Shown here: piece by piece, positions 12,889-26,092 of the stretch
How positions within the stretch are numbered: position 1 is the stretch's first letter
Layout: each line of letters opens with the position of its first letter
Source: Vespa crabro
Taxonomy: Eukaryota; Arthropoda; Insecta; Hymenoptera; Vespidae
Length of the DNA stretch: 64,000 nt
Assembly: GCF_910589235.1 (NCBI RefSeq)
Contig: NC_060970.1
Coordinates: 5,064,487-5,128,486, forward strand
Direction: 5' to 3'
Notes under the pieces: model-generated
What the model was told of the DNA's origin: nothing
The model's input: the letters and a program-made list of their open reading frames with translations, nothing else
Database searches by the model: none
Made by a program: the position numbers and the translations under genes

Positions 12889-13835
12889 TGACTAATTATT
12901 CTAGAAGGAAGACAAGTTGCTAATAAAAGGCACTGTGTTTATAAATATTTTTATTATTAGATTATATATAACACCACCAGCAAGTGTAATAACTCGAATA
13001 AAATTCTATTTCAAATCTCGTACTCTATTTAGGTTGGAAACGTCCTCACTACTGTGCGAACAACAGCTGTTTTCACGAAACACTGAGAGATAATCTTCAG
13101 AATGGATAACAAAAAAAAAAACATTACATACAAGTAAAGAGATATAACTTGTGTAATGACGTGATTCGTAAATACGTAGGCTTATTCCTTATTGGTTGAT
13201 GATAAGTGGTGTGGTGATCGCTCCACCCATCAATGCGTATGTGTATTTGTGTTAATGCGATTTTTTCGATGACTTTTTTTATCAAAAATACAAGGATACA
13301 TTTTAAATCTTTCCGCATCTGATTTCTGCATAAGATCTGCATTGCTCTAAATTAATATAATAAATCTGATTGACTTAAAAGGTCTAGAGGTTAAGCACTT
13401 AACCTCTGTAAGTATGCTAAAATATATACAGAGATTTTATATATATTATTGTATAAAAACTGACGTCATACTCTCTCAAGACTCTCGTGAACGCGTAATA
13501 TTGACAAATATTATTCTGATTATATAATATTATAAATTATTTCGTTTTATTTTTTTTTTCTCAGCTAAATCTTTGTCGATGTATAGTTTGAATTCTATCA
13601 GACGACGTAAAACGTTAATCGCACTGTTTATAAGCATAAACTTATTACGTAATTAGATCTGCGATCTTAATAAAGCTTTGTTTCAATCTATCTCCATATG
13701 CGCGCTCATATATGTAGATGTGTACGTGTACAAATACGTACATTCGATGCAATAAATAAAAATAAAATGTATATACAAAAAATATATATTTGTGAAAAGT
13801 ATTAGAAATTGCATATATAAACGTTTGAATAAATC
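12889..13835. promoter_or_regulatory. Divergent intergenic promoter region, lipase / ataxin-10
   Basis: The 947 bp between the lipase start codon (minus) and the ataxin-10 start codon (plus) must contain both 5' UTRs and promoters, unless there are undetected upstream exons. A perfect palindrome AACAGCTGTT (13062-13071) contains a CAGCTG E-box. I see no clear TATA box. Transcription starts cannot be placed from sequence alone. Confidence 0.5.
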
Positions 13836-15823
13836 ATGAATATAATAGATGAGAATAATTTGTTAAATGTATTAAATACAAGTTTGGTGACTCGTAATTG
13901 GAATGATTTATATGACAGCCTTAATCCAAAGTCTTTTGGCATTATTAAATCCAGGTATATACAAATTTAAAATTATTACGTATATATTTATTTCTAAGCG
14001 AACTAATAAAAGATTATGTTTCAGGCAATTAATTAAAGTCTTAGCAAAAATTGCTGAGATAGTTGTGAACGAGGAAAATGATATACCCGATAAGCTTAAA
14101 ATTATATTGTTGAAATGTTTGGGCAATTCTTGTTTAGATGTCTACACGCATGCAGATTATGAATCGAATAATACAGAATATGGAAAATATTGTAAAAAAT
14201 TGTATGCTAACTTAGCAGAAGATAGATTAAAATTTCAATGTGAACAACAGGAAGAAAATATCTCCTTTCCATATAATGGTATTGCAGAATGGACTGTAGA
14301 TTATATTATTTTAAATTGTGATGTTGCATTGTCTGAAGAACAAATACAAGTGTTAAGATTATGTATACAGTTTTTATGTAATCTTTTTACGTTCGCTTGC
14401 AACGATAGAAATTTATTGCAATGTAAAAGGATAAAGAATTATTTAAATGGTACAACATTCCAAAATGCCATTATGTAAGTTTTTTTAATGACTTCTTTAA
14501 GAATACTATAAATTTTCTATTTTTCTTCTGTAGCAAAATTTAAATTGTTTCTAGAAAATTCATATGTTTTGAGGATATTTCAGTAGCCAGAGCAGCTTGT
14601 ATGTTCATACATAATGCCTTGAACAAATTTGGCCAAGATTATTTTACATGGAATGATAAAATCTATGTATGTTCTCAATTGTTAAAGAAAGTTGAAGATT
14701 TACAATGTGCAAGGGATGCGTTGCTATGTCTGTTAAATCAAGAAAATGTATTTAAAAGCGTTTATGAAGATATCTCAATGGAAAATAAGTTACATTTACT
14801 TCAAATAATTCACGAAGAGGCTCAGAATGTGATTTATCGACATGAAAAAAGTGACACAGGATTTACTTTCTGTCAGAAGCTTATCGATTTTTTGTCAGAT
14901 CGCTTTTGCAAAAGAAGTGATCTTATATTAAAAACCAAAGACACGTATTTAAATAATTTTGAGCCTATGGAAATAATTATCCTTCTTGACATATTAGGAG
15001 TGCTTACATCAGAGGCCAGAGATGAACTTTACATCATTCAGAATAATAGAAGTCTTCTTATAAATTGCTGCTGTAAGTATTGATATATTAAACAAATATT
15101 ATAAGATCAACTTTTGATTCATTATTGTTTTTATCTACAGATTTATTGAAATCTTTACATATGTGTGGTAAAGAATCAGAGAATTATTTTACATCTATAC
15201 AAAGATTGAGTGACGTAGCACCATCTACACAAAAAAGAGAATACGATCTAGAACACCATCCTGCTTTTGGCTTTAAAGCAGGTTTGATAAGAATAATTGG
15301 GAACATGTCATACAAGAATAAAAAATGTCAAGATATTGTAAGTAATACTGGAAAAAGATCTTCTTCAATGTACGCATTCACCATCGATAAATATAGAATC
15401 TATTTATCTTAGATTACGATGACGTTTACAAAATATCGAATCTTTTTTATCATATGATTGACAAATAGTCTAAATTTCAGATACGTGAAACAGACACTAT
15501 TCCTCTACTTTTTGATTGTTGTAATATCGATGCCCGAAATCCATGTATCCTTTCGATAATCATTAACAGATTTTTATTTTTTTTCATTCTTATACTCGAT
15601 CTAATAATTTTATTTTCCTTGAATAATGATCTATTCAACAGTAATAATGCAGTGGATTATCTTAGCGATTCGTAACCTATGCGAAGAAAATTTGGAAAAT
15701 CAAGAAATTATTCGTAATTCCACAAAAATCGGTGTTATGGATAACACTATTTTAAAAGAAATGGGATTAACTCTACAGGATAACGAAAATGGAAAATCTA
15801 TCGGAATCGTACCGTTATTATGA
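13836..15823 (+). CDS. ATXN10: Ataxin-10 homologue, 6 exons
   Basis: Exons are 13836-13954, 14025-14474, 14555-15072, 15141-15337, 15481-15544 and 15642-15823 (TGA). All are GT..AG and phase-consistent, giving 509 residues, close to the usual length for animal ataxin-10. The protein is an all-helical armadillo-like repeat cytoplasmic protein. Its best family marker is the C-terminal ataxin-10 domain, visible at about residues 405-500: GFKAGLIRIIGNMSY, then IPLLFDCCNIDARNP, then WIILAIRNLCEENLENQ. The N-terminal two thirds are Leu/Cys-rich helices with little direct similarity I can name. In exon 6 the splice restores the conserved Asn-Pro-x-Ile-x-x-Trp segment, which supports the chosen acceptor at 15641. 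Its role (cytokinesis, neuronal survival) is known only from other animals. An AATAAA lies four bases after the stop. Confidence 0.9.
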
Positions 15824-15826
15824 ATC

Positions 15827-15832
15827 AATAAA
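15827..15832 (+). promoter_or_regulatory. Poly(A) signal immediately after ATXN10 stop
   Basis: AATAAA begins three bases past the TGA at 15821-15823. If used, the 3' UTR would be only about 20-30 nt. Confidence 0.5.
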
Positions 15833-16081
15833 AACTTATTAATATAATTGTCTCATTTGCATCATTCTATTCTTCATACATATCTCATTTGTTTTTATTA
15901 GTCAATTACCGATCGAGCAAGTTTATAATATTGATAAAACTTTTGTTATCGCGTGTTGATAAATAATAGTAGATTTCTGTTTTACTGACCGAGCTGAATT
16001 TAGTACCAATGGTAAAGCTCTGTTTTATTGGCCGGATAGAAAATGTCGGTAATAGCACGTTCTATATGTGCGAGATATATA

Positions 16082-16084
<3 letters not shown>

Positions 16085-16132
<48 letters not shown>

Positions 16133-16136
16133 ATTT
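16085..16136. repeat. (AT)n microsatellite
   Basis: AT run ending in GTGT, about 50 bp. Confidence 0.9.
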
Positions 16137-17140
16137 AGTTAAATCATCAGAAATAAACTTTCCCATAAGAATGACGCAAGGTCCTTTCTTAGCTATTAAA
16201 GCGTGAGTTAATTATATGACATCGTTCCGATCGTCGTTTAAGGAAAACGTTACAAGTAGAAATGCGAATTAATTGTTGATCAATGTTAAACTTCAAAAAG
16301 TAAAAGTATTCAGAAAGAGAGAGAAAAAAAGGACGGCATTTTTGCAAGTGGGAAGTTCCAGTATATCGTGGGTGATTTCCATTCAAAGTATATCCACATA
16401 TGTTATTACTCATTACACGTCGATTATAAGCGGAAATTTCGAAAGCCTAGTGTGCAAAGTGATTTTCCTTTCCAATGAAATAGTTTCTGCTACAAGAGAG
16501 TTGTACAAAGTCACAACGCGAATTCCAATGTTGTACATGTTCTCTATACGTATGTATGGATCAGATAGTAAAACGTTAAATAAATACTTGGAGATAATTC
16601 TCACTGTGAGCGGGATAGGTTAATACTCGATGGCCAACTCCGCGATCGCTTGATTTCACCCAATGTAATAACACACTTCTGTCGTGTTATTCGAACAGAA
16701 GCTAACCGAACGTTCTAGATCATTTACGATCTCGAATCTACGAAGAAATATATCTTGGTATAAATTCCAATAAGAAATTTATACTTAAAGAAATAATGAA
16801 ATATTTTATCAAAAAAATACTTTTAATTGGGGCCCAACATTATTGTTTTCATTAAAGAATTCTGTCTGTTTCACATAAAATGAAAATGGATATGATCGTG
16901 TACTCGTGTAATAAACCTCTTCTTAAATTACTTTTCAATTTTCAATATGATCCCTTCTCGAAACGATAAATCTAGAAGTCATTAAGAGAAAATTTATTTG
17001 GCAATTATAATCGTTCTTTTAATTGGCCCCACGCATTATTATTATTTGCGCCAAGATAGTGAACAAAAGATCTTAAAGAATAATAAAATCAATTTCTACG
17101 ATTTTTAAGTACATAATTTTTGAAATATCCAAGTTCATAC

Positions 17141-17199
17141 CTAATACCTAATACATAATACATAATACATAATACATAATACATAATGCATAATACATA
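17141..17199. repeat. Heptanucleotide tandem repeat
   Basis: About seven head-to-tail copies of the 7-mer CATAATA, with diverged copies at the ends. Confidence 0.85.
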
Positions 17200-18476
17200 T
17201 ACGTAGTACATACGTTTGTAGGTAAAACAAGTTCACTTTCGTATTAATAGGGGTTCTCGAATCGAACCTATGTCGGTACCTAATAAGTCTTGGATTCTTT
17301 TTTGTTTTTTATTTTTCAAAGAACGATCCAAGGTACGACGAGAGTGCCGACGCCTACGCGAAGCTTCTCTTTTGAGAGCCGACTTGGCAATATATTTCCT
17401 GTACTCTCTTTCTCTTTCTTACTTAGCGTATACCTATAGATCAGGCCGACACCGATGCTTTATTCGAGCAAGTAAAAACAAATGAAATGAAAACTCTTGT
17501 TGTGCTTCTTATGTACTTAATCTTTTATCATCCACAAGTACAACACTATATTGATTCTTATCGTGATAGATAAATTCGCGATATTTTCGATAAAAATATA
17601 TTACAATACTACTGTGTAATATATCTAGGATTAACTCTATGTTTATATTTACTTTGTGTTGGTGAGAGATCGATGATTTCGAATGATCGATAAATAGGTG
17701 GATCGATGATGGATAGTAAAGAGATCGAGAGAAAGAAGACGCATATATTGAGAGAGAAAGAGAGGGAAAGGCAGGGAGGGGGCTTTGTGCCTCTCTCGGT
17801 GCTTTTCCTTTTAACGACTGCCGCACACGGTGTAAGAGCCGTAAATGTTACGCCGAGCTCGAGATTTCTGTAATAGCCACTAAAAGCGAGCTTCGTATAC
17901 CTTTATGGATGATCGTAAAGGTACGAGAGGAGAGATATTTGGAACGGGAAGAGTCGCAAGATGTTTGAAGAGACAGCCGAAGAACGAGAGAGAGAGCGAG
18001 AGAGAGCGAGAGAGAGAGAGAGAGAGAGAGAAGATACTCTAATTATTTTCTATTTCTAATTCTCATTCTTCTGGAAAAGATCAATAATTCTCTTATAGTA
18101 AGAAAAAGATATAATAAAGAAATTTTCGAGTACACTCACATAACAGGGATGATATGATCTTCTAACATTTTTCATCAATTATTAGCTAATCTAAAACGTA
18201 AAGTTCTCTCTTACGATAAGTAAGATTACATAGAAGAACTTGCTAATCAAAAATTCCCTAATCTAAATAATTTCATCCAACCATTCTCAATGATAAGAAA
18301 GGAACACAATAGAGGAGCACAATTTTCGAGTATCTACCCACATAATACAAGTATGATGTACGATTAATCCTTTAGAACGATCTCCATTCGAAAACGGAAA
18401 TCTGGATAATTTTACGTAGCGTTGGGCTCCGTTGCAAACTGGCATGCGGGTATTATCTTTACGACCTCTCAAACAG

Positions 18477-18501
18477 ACTGAAAGAGACAGAGAGAGAGAG
18501 A

Positions 18502-18560
<59 letters not shown>
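18477..18560. repeat. (GA)n microsatellite
   Basis: GA run of about 80 bp with a few interruptions. Confidence 0.9.
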
Positions 18561-18562
<2 letters not shown>

Positions 18563-19138
18563 GTCGTTGGAGGAAGGGGCAAACGCATGCGCGATATACC
18601 TTGAAGGAGACGGTGTTGCATCGAAAACCGGGGAACCTGTTATCAGAGAAACAGTGGCCGGGTACCCGGGACCAATTATCATGCAGGCCAGAGTTCTAAA
18701 GTCTTTTCCTTTCCTTCTTCTTCTTCTTCTTCTTCTTCATTTTCTTCTACATCACGATCTTCACAATCTTCAGAGTTTTCAGAGTCTGAATCTTTCGTCG
18801 TTTCATTTCCGGCCAGTAAACGTTTCTCCGATAAAAATTACGAGACTGCTCGATGATTCCAAAGTGTTTTTCCTTGTTATCGTGTCGTTCACATGGCAAT
18901 TAAAAAACTTTAACCAAGAAGGAAAAAGAAGATAAAACAAGAGATATGTCTTACTCTCTCAACGATCTGATTATTTATACAAGTATTCACTAAGCTTTTT
19001 TCTGTAATGTGTTTTGCTTCTACGATATATTATGTATATGTATATATTCCCATAGGATCTCTCATTTTCATCTGTTCGAATTATTCTAATTTATTTTTAA
19101 CATTTACATGGGAAATCGATCGAATCTGTCATAGAGAG

Positions 19139-19142
19139 AAAC

Positions 19143-19209
<67 letters not shown>
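19139..19209. repeat. (GA)n microsatellite
   Basis: GA run of about 65 bp with short ACAGAGAC interruptions at its 5' end. Confidence 0.9.
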
Positions 19210-19211
<2 letters not shown>

Positions 19212-22002
19212 CAAATGTTTAGTGTGAAGATCAAACTAATTTCTACTAAAGATATTTTCGTTATTTCTTTATCATTTCAAGATCAAGATTTTGAGGTTTA
19301 AAGATAGCCGTTCGATATAGATCTTAATTATTTGTGAAAGAATTTGTGAATATGTCGAATCAAGTGTGTTATTTTAAACGAATTAGACGTAATCGTCTCT
19401 TTTAATCGAGATTGAAATATGTCAACGAGCTTTTTTTGGAATTATGAAGGAAATTCGACGATTGTTGTTACGGTAAGTTTACAATTACATACATATTATA
19501 AATAATATATGAATATAGGCATACATATTATACATAGTATAATGTTATAACAATAATATTATGTATAGTATCCTATGCTATACTAATGCTGTAATACTAA
19601 CTATTATACTATGCATAATTCTATGCTATACTAAATATTGTACTATCTCTATGATATTACTATATTGATACTACATTTATACTATTACAAATTATATATT
19701 CCTAATTAGATATTTTTTTTTTTACCATTATACATTGTATAATATTATATTGGGACATGTTGAAATATTTTTTTTTTAATATTTTGCAATCATTACAAGA
19801 GAAGAGAGAGGATTGATAATAATTTACGAAGATATTACACGGTAAACGATTCCCATTGGGACGGGGATACCTTTTTAATTTCTCGAGGTGACGTTTATCG
19901 TCGACTTCGCGTGGCGGCCCCGTTAAATCACGTATTTTTGCGTGCGAGCAAGACGGAGATGCAAGAAGGGAGAGAGTTAGTCTCGTTTCGTCATTTGCAG
20001 CCACACACTCGTTACTATACTCTCTCTCTTTCTTTCTCCGTATCTCTCTCTCTCTCTCTTTCTCTCTTTCTCTCGCTTTCTCTCTCGTATGTTTCTTCTT
20101 CTCATCTAACTTAAGCTTCCCCCTTTCGAAAGAATCGCTATAACAATGGCTGCCCTTTAATTATCGAAAGGCCGCGGCACTTTAAAGAGAGATCCTTTGA
20201 GAGAACCCATCAACGGGACTCTTGCTTTTCGTTTGCCTCCTAAAAATCGCTTTCTTTTTCTCTCTCTCTCTCTCTCTCTCTCATGAAAAGAAAAATAATA
20301 ACGATCAAAATATTAGATATATCTACAACATGATATGTGATTTAACTGTGACGATTTCATTCTAATGATTATAATAAGAATTGATTTATATATGAAGTAT
20401 TAAAAAAAAATAAAAAAAAGAAAAAACAGAAAGTTTTGCTAAAAACTGCTCAATTATTTAATTCTAATCAATGAGGATATATTTAGTGATAATAATAGGA
20501 ATTCATTATAATTTATTTTGTTGGATATTTTTGTATACATTAATTTAAAAGAAGAATGAAAATAAATTATGATTGCTTAATTCTAATTTATTGGGGTTTC
20601 CTACTAGAAAGAGAGGAAGGGAGAAGATGAAGGAGCGAAAAGGAGTTGTGAAATGGGCGTAACCGAAAGTGTGCGTAAGAAAGAGAAGAGAGAGGGAAAG
20701 ATCAGCAGACCTGTTGCTCGTTGCTACCACCACCGAATGCTCTTGTACGACCCACGTTAGAAGGGAGTTGGTTTTAGTGCGACCAATGACTAAGATTCTA
20801 TGCTCTTCTCTTTATTACTCTATCTTACATAAATATAATAAATTTCTATACATTAATGTGTAATTAATGTGTAAATGTCTGTAGGAATAGTTCGAAATAT
20901 CTATACCTCTAATTTCATCGAAAACTTAGGATAGGAGGAGTATTCGTTCTAACATGATATTTGATTTTTCTAAGCATCCCTTGGTGTGTCAAGGTTCGCC
21001 CCGCCTCTTTTCGATCTCTCGTAATTCTCTTCCCAATTCCATTCTCTCTTCACTTTTATTAGCGGTTTCTATTTCGAGCAGATGTTAGCCCGGTACAACG
21101 GTCCTTTCGGAGGAGAGCTAGTCAGTTACAGTCTCGTATTGTAGCGGTAAGATATAAAAGATTAGGGTAGGTTTCTTTTCCAGAGACCCTTTACCTTTTC
21201 TTCATTCTTTTCTTACGATATCTTTATATCTTATGATATCCACGAGAATTATAATTCTCAAGTACCTATATTTCTTATTTCGTTCTAGTCGATGTTAAAT
21301 ATAATAATACATTATTTGGAAGAGGGGGAAAAAAAAAAGGAAGAAAGGTCTGGTTAGTATAGGAAAAATTCCAATTATATAAGACAGATCCTGTTGTATG
21401 TATCCTTCAGAATCAGGGCAACCTGGACTAAGATTATTTAAAAGAGGGTTTCTCTTCAATCCCTTTTTTCTAGTTTACTACACAAGGCTTAGAGAGAGGT
21501 GTTCTTTCAAAAGAATAGCAGCAGCATTCAGAATAACAGCAGCGGCAGCAGCAGCTCGTTCTCTCATCCAAGTACATATACATACATGTAGGCGCAATAC
21601 ATATGTATGTACTTTACTGGTGTACTTGACGAGCACACCTGCGCATCGACGAATTTGTCATAGCTATATGGAAAGCCTCGTTCGTCCATTATTACGACAC
21701 AAAGGAATACCGGCCTTTTGTGCCATCTGGGAATTCGAAAAGCAGCTTTCCATGTTGGAATCGTCATTCGTACGCTCGCATATGCCGAGTATTCTCCCTC
21801 CTATTTTTTTTTTTTTTTTTTTTTTTTTTTAAGGGCAACGAGTTAACTATGAAACGTAGAGAGAAACCTATGTGCACAAACGTGTTTTCTTATCTCTCAA
21901 TTAGCGTTTGTCTGTATTATGACAACTCACAGTGCGATCGCATGGATCTCGTTCCATCGGAACGAATTCGTTTCCGAACATCCTTTCTCTCTTTCTCACT
22001 TA

Positions 22003-22041
22003 TTCGCTCGCTCGCTCGCTCGCTCGCTCACTCACTCGCTC
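22003..22041. repeat. (CGCT)n tetranucleotide repeat
   Basis: Head-to-tail CGCT units with CACT variants. Confidence 0.85.
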
Positions 22042-23254
22042 ATTTTTTCTCCCTTTGTACTCGGAAATAGGAAATTCGTGGCATATATGTGAGTGCACTG
22101 AGCTATGATTCCTGTTCATTTTATTCTCTCGTTTCGTTCCTAAAAAGAATATAAAATCTCTCTATTTGTGTATTTTTTTTATTCAAAAAATAGACGTTCG
22201 TCAGATGATACAATCGAGATCTTTCTTTATACAATAATTAAATAATAACTTTAAACAACAACAGCTGTAATAAAAATGACCATTGATTAATAAAAAGAAT
22301 AATAATTAAAACGAAACATATAAAAAATGTATTTGTAATTAGACGATGATCGATTTTTCTTTATACAATAATTAAACCATAATCACAAATAATAGTAAAT
22401 AATATCTGAATAATAATTTAAAAAATAATAACACTAAAATTGCTTTTTCATAGAGAGAGAGAAGAAAAACAAAATGATCAGGTTCGAAACCCTCGAAAAA
22501 CCGAAAACATATGGCGCGTGCAATTATGGTGTAATAATATATAATTAATAAAATTCTCTCTTTGTATGTGTGGAAGGGAAGCCCACGTTCTCCCTTCGTT
22601 TTTATATTGCTCAGCAGGCGAAAAAAAAATGAAAGAAAGGAGAACACCTTTCTCTCTATCTTCCACGGGGATCCATGTCTTTTAGAATAAAATTCACATA
22701 ATCGATATATAACACACAGAGTTTCTTGCATGGCCTAAGTTCATAAGGGTCAGAAAATTATCCTGAACTTATTCTCGTAATACCACTACGATTCCTCGAA
22801 AAAGCTAATTGTGCTTCCACTTATATCGGGAGAAAAACTTTCCTATAATATCGATCTGACATTATTCTATTCTATACTTTTATTCAAATGTGGAATTCAA
22901 AAAATGGCATATAGGGGTCGTAATCCTTAATCTCATTGATAAAATTTTTACTTCAAGAAGAGCAGAAACATGGAGTGAAATGTTCATAACGCATTATACA
23001 TTTATTTCTCCTAACCATTCTTTGGAATGTTATTTACAATCATAGCAACATTCATTTACATCTAATATTACACAATAAGAAAAATTTTTTTGCGGATTAT
23101 TTTCCATACTTAACTTTTAAAAAGAACAAACATCGATCATACCACCTCGAATCCCTAATCAATTCTTATCTCTTGCTATAAGAAAAAATTCGCAAATATA
23201 GACGTAGGACGGGAGCGTTGGAGCATCAGGTAACTCTCAAACTAAAGCAACGAA

Positions 23255-23640
23255 TAAGAGAGAGAGGGTGGTGGGTGGGGGGAGAATGAAAGAGAGCGGG
23301 AAAGAGAACGAGAGAGAAATAGGAAGAGAGAGGGAGAGAGAAAGAAAGAGAAAGGGAGAAAGAGAGAGAGAGAGGGAGAAAGAGAGAGTAAGGAGGAGGA
23401 GGAGGAGGAGGAGGAAGCATGAAGCGATACGACGTGAGATGAGAAGAAGAAGCAGCAGCTAAAGAAGAGAAGAAGAGAAGAAGTATAAGAAGGAAAAAGG
23501 ACTGACTGAGAAAGATAAAAGGAGATACGAGATGAGAGTATAAAGAGAGAGAGAGAGAGAGAGAGGACAAGTTGGAGGGAGAAGGAAAGAAAAGTAGAGG
23601 GAGATAGAGAGAGAGAGAGAGGAGAGAGAGACAGATGTAG
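23255..23640. repeat. Long purine-only-like tract (plus strand)
   Basis: Nearly 390 bp in which the plus strand is overwhelmingly A and G: GA, GAA, GAG and GGA units with few pyrimidines. Opposite-strand ORFs here are Ser/Leu/Phe translations of CT repeats and not genes. Confidence 0.85.
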
Positions 23641-24290
23641 AGGTAGGATCGTAGAGGTAAGATCGTAGAGGCTGGGACCTGATCCCAAAGGTAGGAGGAC
23701 TTGGGTTGGCGAGGCCAGTCCATCGCGGGCCCTCCTCTCGTCCGAACGTACTTTACTTTCTGACCGCTCATTCAAATTCCCATGTGACCAAGAGTCTCAA
23801 TCATTGCTTAGATTTAAGCATTTGTTTTAGTGTTATTATACATCATAATATTTCTTTCAAACTAAAAAGGACGGAATGAAACGATCCTAATCAGGCATAA
23901 ATATGAGTTTAATAGACAAATCTGATATCAATAATACTTGTAATATTATACGTAAAGCTCAATTAGAGTTATGCTCGTGATATAGTTTTACAGCTCTCAT
24001 CTGTTGTCACCGTGTTATATCTGCTGCTACTACTTGCTACTTGCTATTAACAGTAGTAGTAGCAGCGGTGGTGGTGGCATAGCTCGAAAGGTAGTGCCGC
24101 TGGCGCCGTTGGTGATGGTTACCTTGAACAACGACGCGGGTCACTTCGAACACCTTGCACAGTTACCCTCTGCTCCAGTTCGAGATCACATCAGAGTACT
24201 GACCGTTCTCTCTTTTACTTTTATTACATCAAGAAGAAATTTCTTTTAATGACGAGATTAAGACAGCCTGGCTATCTGTTTCCGTCTTTC

Positions 24291-24296
24291 TTTTTT

Positions 24297-24356
<60 letters not shown>

Positions 24357-24368
24357 TCTCTCTCTGTC
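24291..24368. repeat. (CT)n microsatellite
   Basis: CT run of about 75 bp. A (GAA)n run follows at about 24464-24493. Confidence 0.9.
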
Positions 24369-25827
24369 TTTCTTTATCTTTGTATTACCGAAATTGAAAG
24401 AGAGTGTACAAGTTAAGAGAGTGATCAAGTTTGACAAGTAAGAAAGAAACCTGTCTTGAAAAGAAGAAGAAGAAGAAGAAGAAGAAGAAGAAAAAGTTTC
24501 GGTTGCAAAGAGATAAGACATCTGGTCGAACATACTATCAAGTTTTTAACATGAACAGAGACTATGTAATAACTTGGCCATGACATCGGATGATTAACGA
24601 TGTATCACAAACTTAGCAAGGATATTGACAAGAAGAAGAAGAAGAAGGCTTGACGGATTATGACAGTAACTGAGATTACCGATTTTACGAACGAATTCAG
24701 ATGAAAATGAATGATAATCGTACTCGATCGTAAAAGGAAAAGCCGACGGTGGAAATATTTTTGAAGAATTTCTTAGAAATTCTTTTCGCAAAGAGGGGAG
24801 AAAGAAGGTGTTAAGGATCTCGAGACAATAGAAACCGGTAGCAAAGGAAGAAAAGAAAAAAGGACGAAGATTTAAGAAGATTCGACGAAACATTCGCGTT
24901 GAACTCGAGGGATTCAAGAAGGAAGAAGAACAAGAAAAAGATGTGTGGATCGATAAATCTTCAGTTCGTTTCTCTTAAACGGAGAACGAAAAGGACAATG
25001 AGAGAAAATTACTGCACAAGGATAAGTGTGAGAACGATGAGAGAGGACATACGTATCTTTAATCTTCTTCTTCAAGATTTTGATTTATAACAGACTAGAC
25101 ACACGGCTCTCTGATTATCTTTTGTATTAGCATCTATTTGCTAATAAAGATCTAACATATTCATCTTGGAGTAGATTAGAATGATAAAGAACAAAGAAGA
25201 CATAGATAATCTCGAAATATTTATCGATAGAGTTCTCGAAAGTGTGTTGAAAAAAGAATGTAAAAAAAAAAAAGAAAAGATTATGTTTCTTTTTTCTCCA
25301 AGCGATAATTCTTGATCGAAGATCGTTTTTAATTAAGTAACTTGACAGATAAACCAGAGCAATAGTCTTTTGGCACGCGAACGAAAAGAGGCTACCGACC
25401 TTGCTACAGCAACAGTTCAAACTGATGATTCTCTTTTCCATTTGGAATCATCCTCTTCTTCTTCCTCTTCTTCTTCTGCCTCTTTTTCCTTCTCTTCTTT
25501 TATCTTTCCTCTGATCCTGTTCGTTCTTTTTTTTTTTTTGTTTCTAAAAGGAGCTTAGTCACGAGAGACTAAACCTTTCTCTCGAGTATTTAACCTGGAC
25601 AAATAAATACTCGTGAAGATCCTGTTAAGTTAGCAAACACTTGAGAAATGCCAAATGTGTTGCTGTTTAAGAAGTTTCACACTTTCGCCCTCTTTCGTCG
25701 AGTGAAATACATCATCGTCTTTGTTTGAAGATCGCCATGATCTTCTTCTTGATGTCCTTCGATCATCGACTTTGAATGGATCTTTGGAAAACGAAAAATC
25801 CACGAAGATTTTGTTCTCTCCCTCCCT

Positions 25828-25864
<37 letters not shown>

Positions 25865-26053
25865 TATATATATATATATTTATTTGAGATATATGTGAAA
25901 GATTGGAAAAAACTTTTCTTGTGTGAAGAAATAATCAATCGTGAGAATATTGAATGTACTTAATTGAGAGGAGAAACATTTTTGGGATCCGTTGGAACAT
26001 CCGATTTGAGTGATCGAGCAATCGTGAAAATTGATCGTGCTCTTATCCGTTCG

Positions 26054-26089
26054 ATGAATTCTAGATAAAACAAAGTGATTGTGATGTAA
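26054..26089 (+). promoter_or_regulatory. Two minimal upstream ORFs before the Wnt7 start
   Basis: ATG AAT TCT AGA TAA at 26054-26068 and a start-stop ATG-TAA at 26084-26089 lie within 40 bases of the Wnt7 start codon (26093). If the 5' UTR includes them, both would be expected to reduce initiation at the Wnt7 ATG. Confidence 0.5.
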
Positions 26090-26092
26090 GAG

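Larger units (their letters stand above)
15833..26092. other. Microsatellite-rich intergenic region upstream of Wnt7
   Basis: About 10 kb with no gene I can support. It holds many GA/CT, TA and GAA tracts; the main ones are listed separately. The apparent ORFs translate these tracts into Ser-Leu, Arg-Glu or poly-Ser and were discarded. Blocks of normal complexity (for example 20140-20230, about 21000-21150 and 24000-24200) may be regulatory. The last part must contain the Wnt7 5' UTR and perhaps its promoter, but no transcription start could be fixed. Confidence 0.6.

Noticed and set aside
13903..14478. A single 191-codon ORF as the ataxin-10 start
   Set aside because: It reads through intron 1 (13955-14024). 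The spliced model from ATG 13836 keeps a consistent frame and removes the AT-rich intron.
18287..18935. Opposed ORFs of 131 and 167 codons
   Set aside because: Both depend on the same GA/CT microsatellite, translating as Arg-Glu or Ser-Leu repeats.
21398..22070. Overlapping plus-strand ORFs of 144 and 116 codons
   Set aside because: They end in a poly-T (poly-Phe) run and a CGCT repeat and have no family resemblance. The overlapping different frames indicate chance.
23226..23775. Two overlapping minus-strand ORFs of 177-181 codons
   Set aside because: They are the CT-strand reading of the polypurine tract, producing Ser/Leu/Phe runs in several frames with no domain and no splice context.
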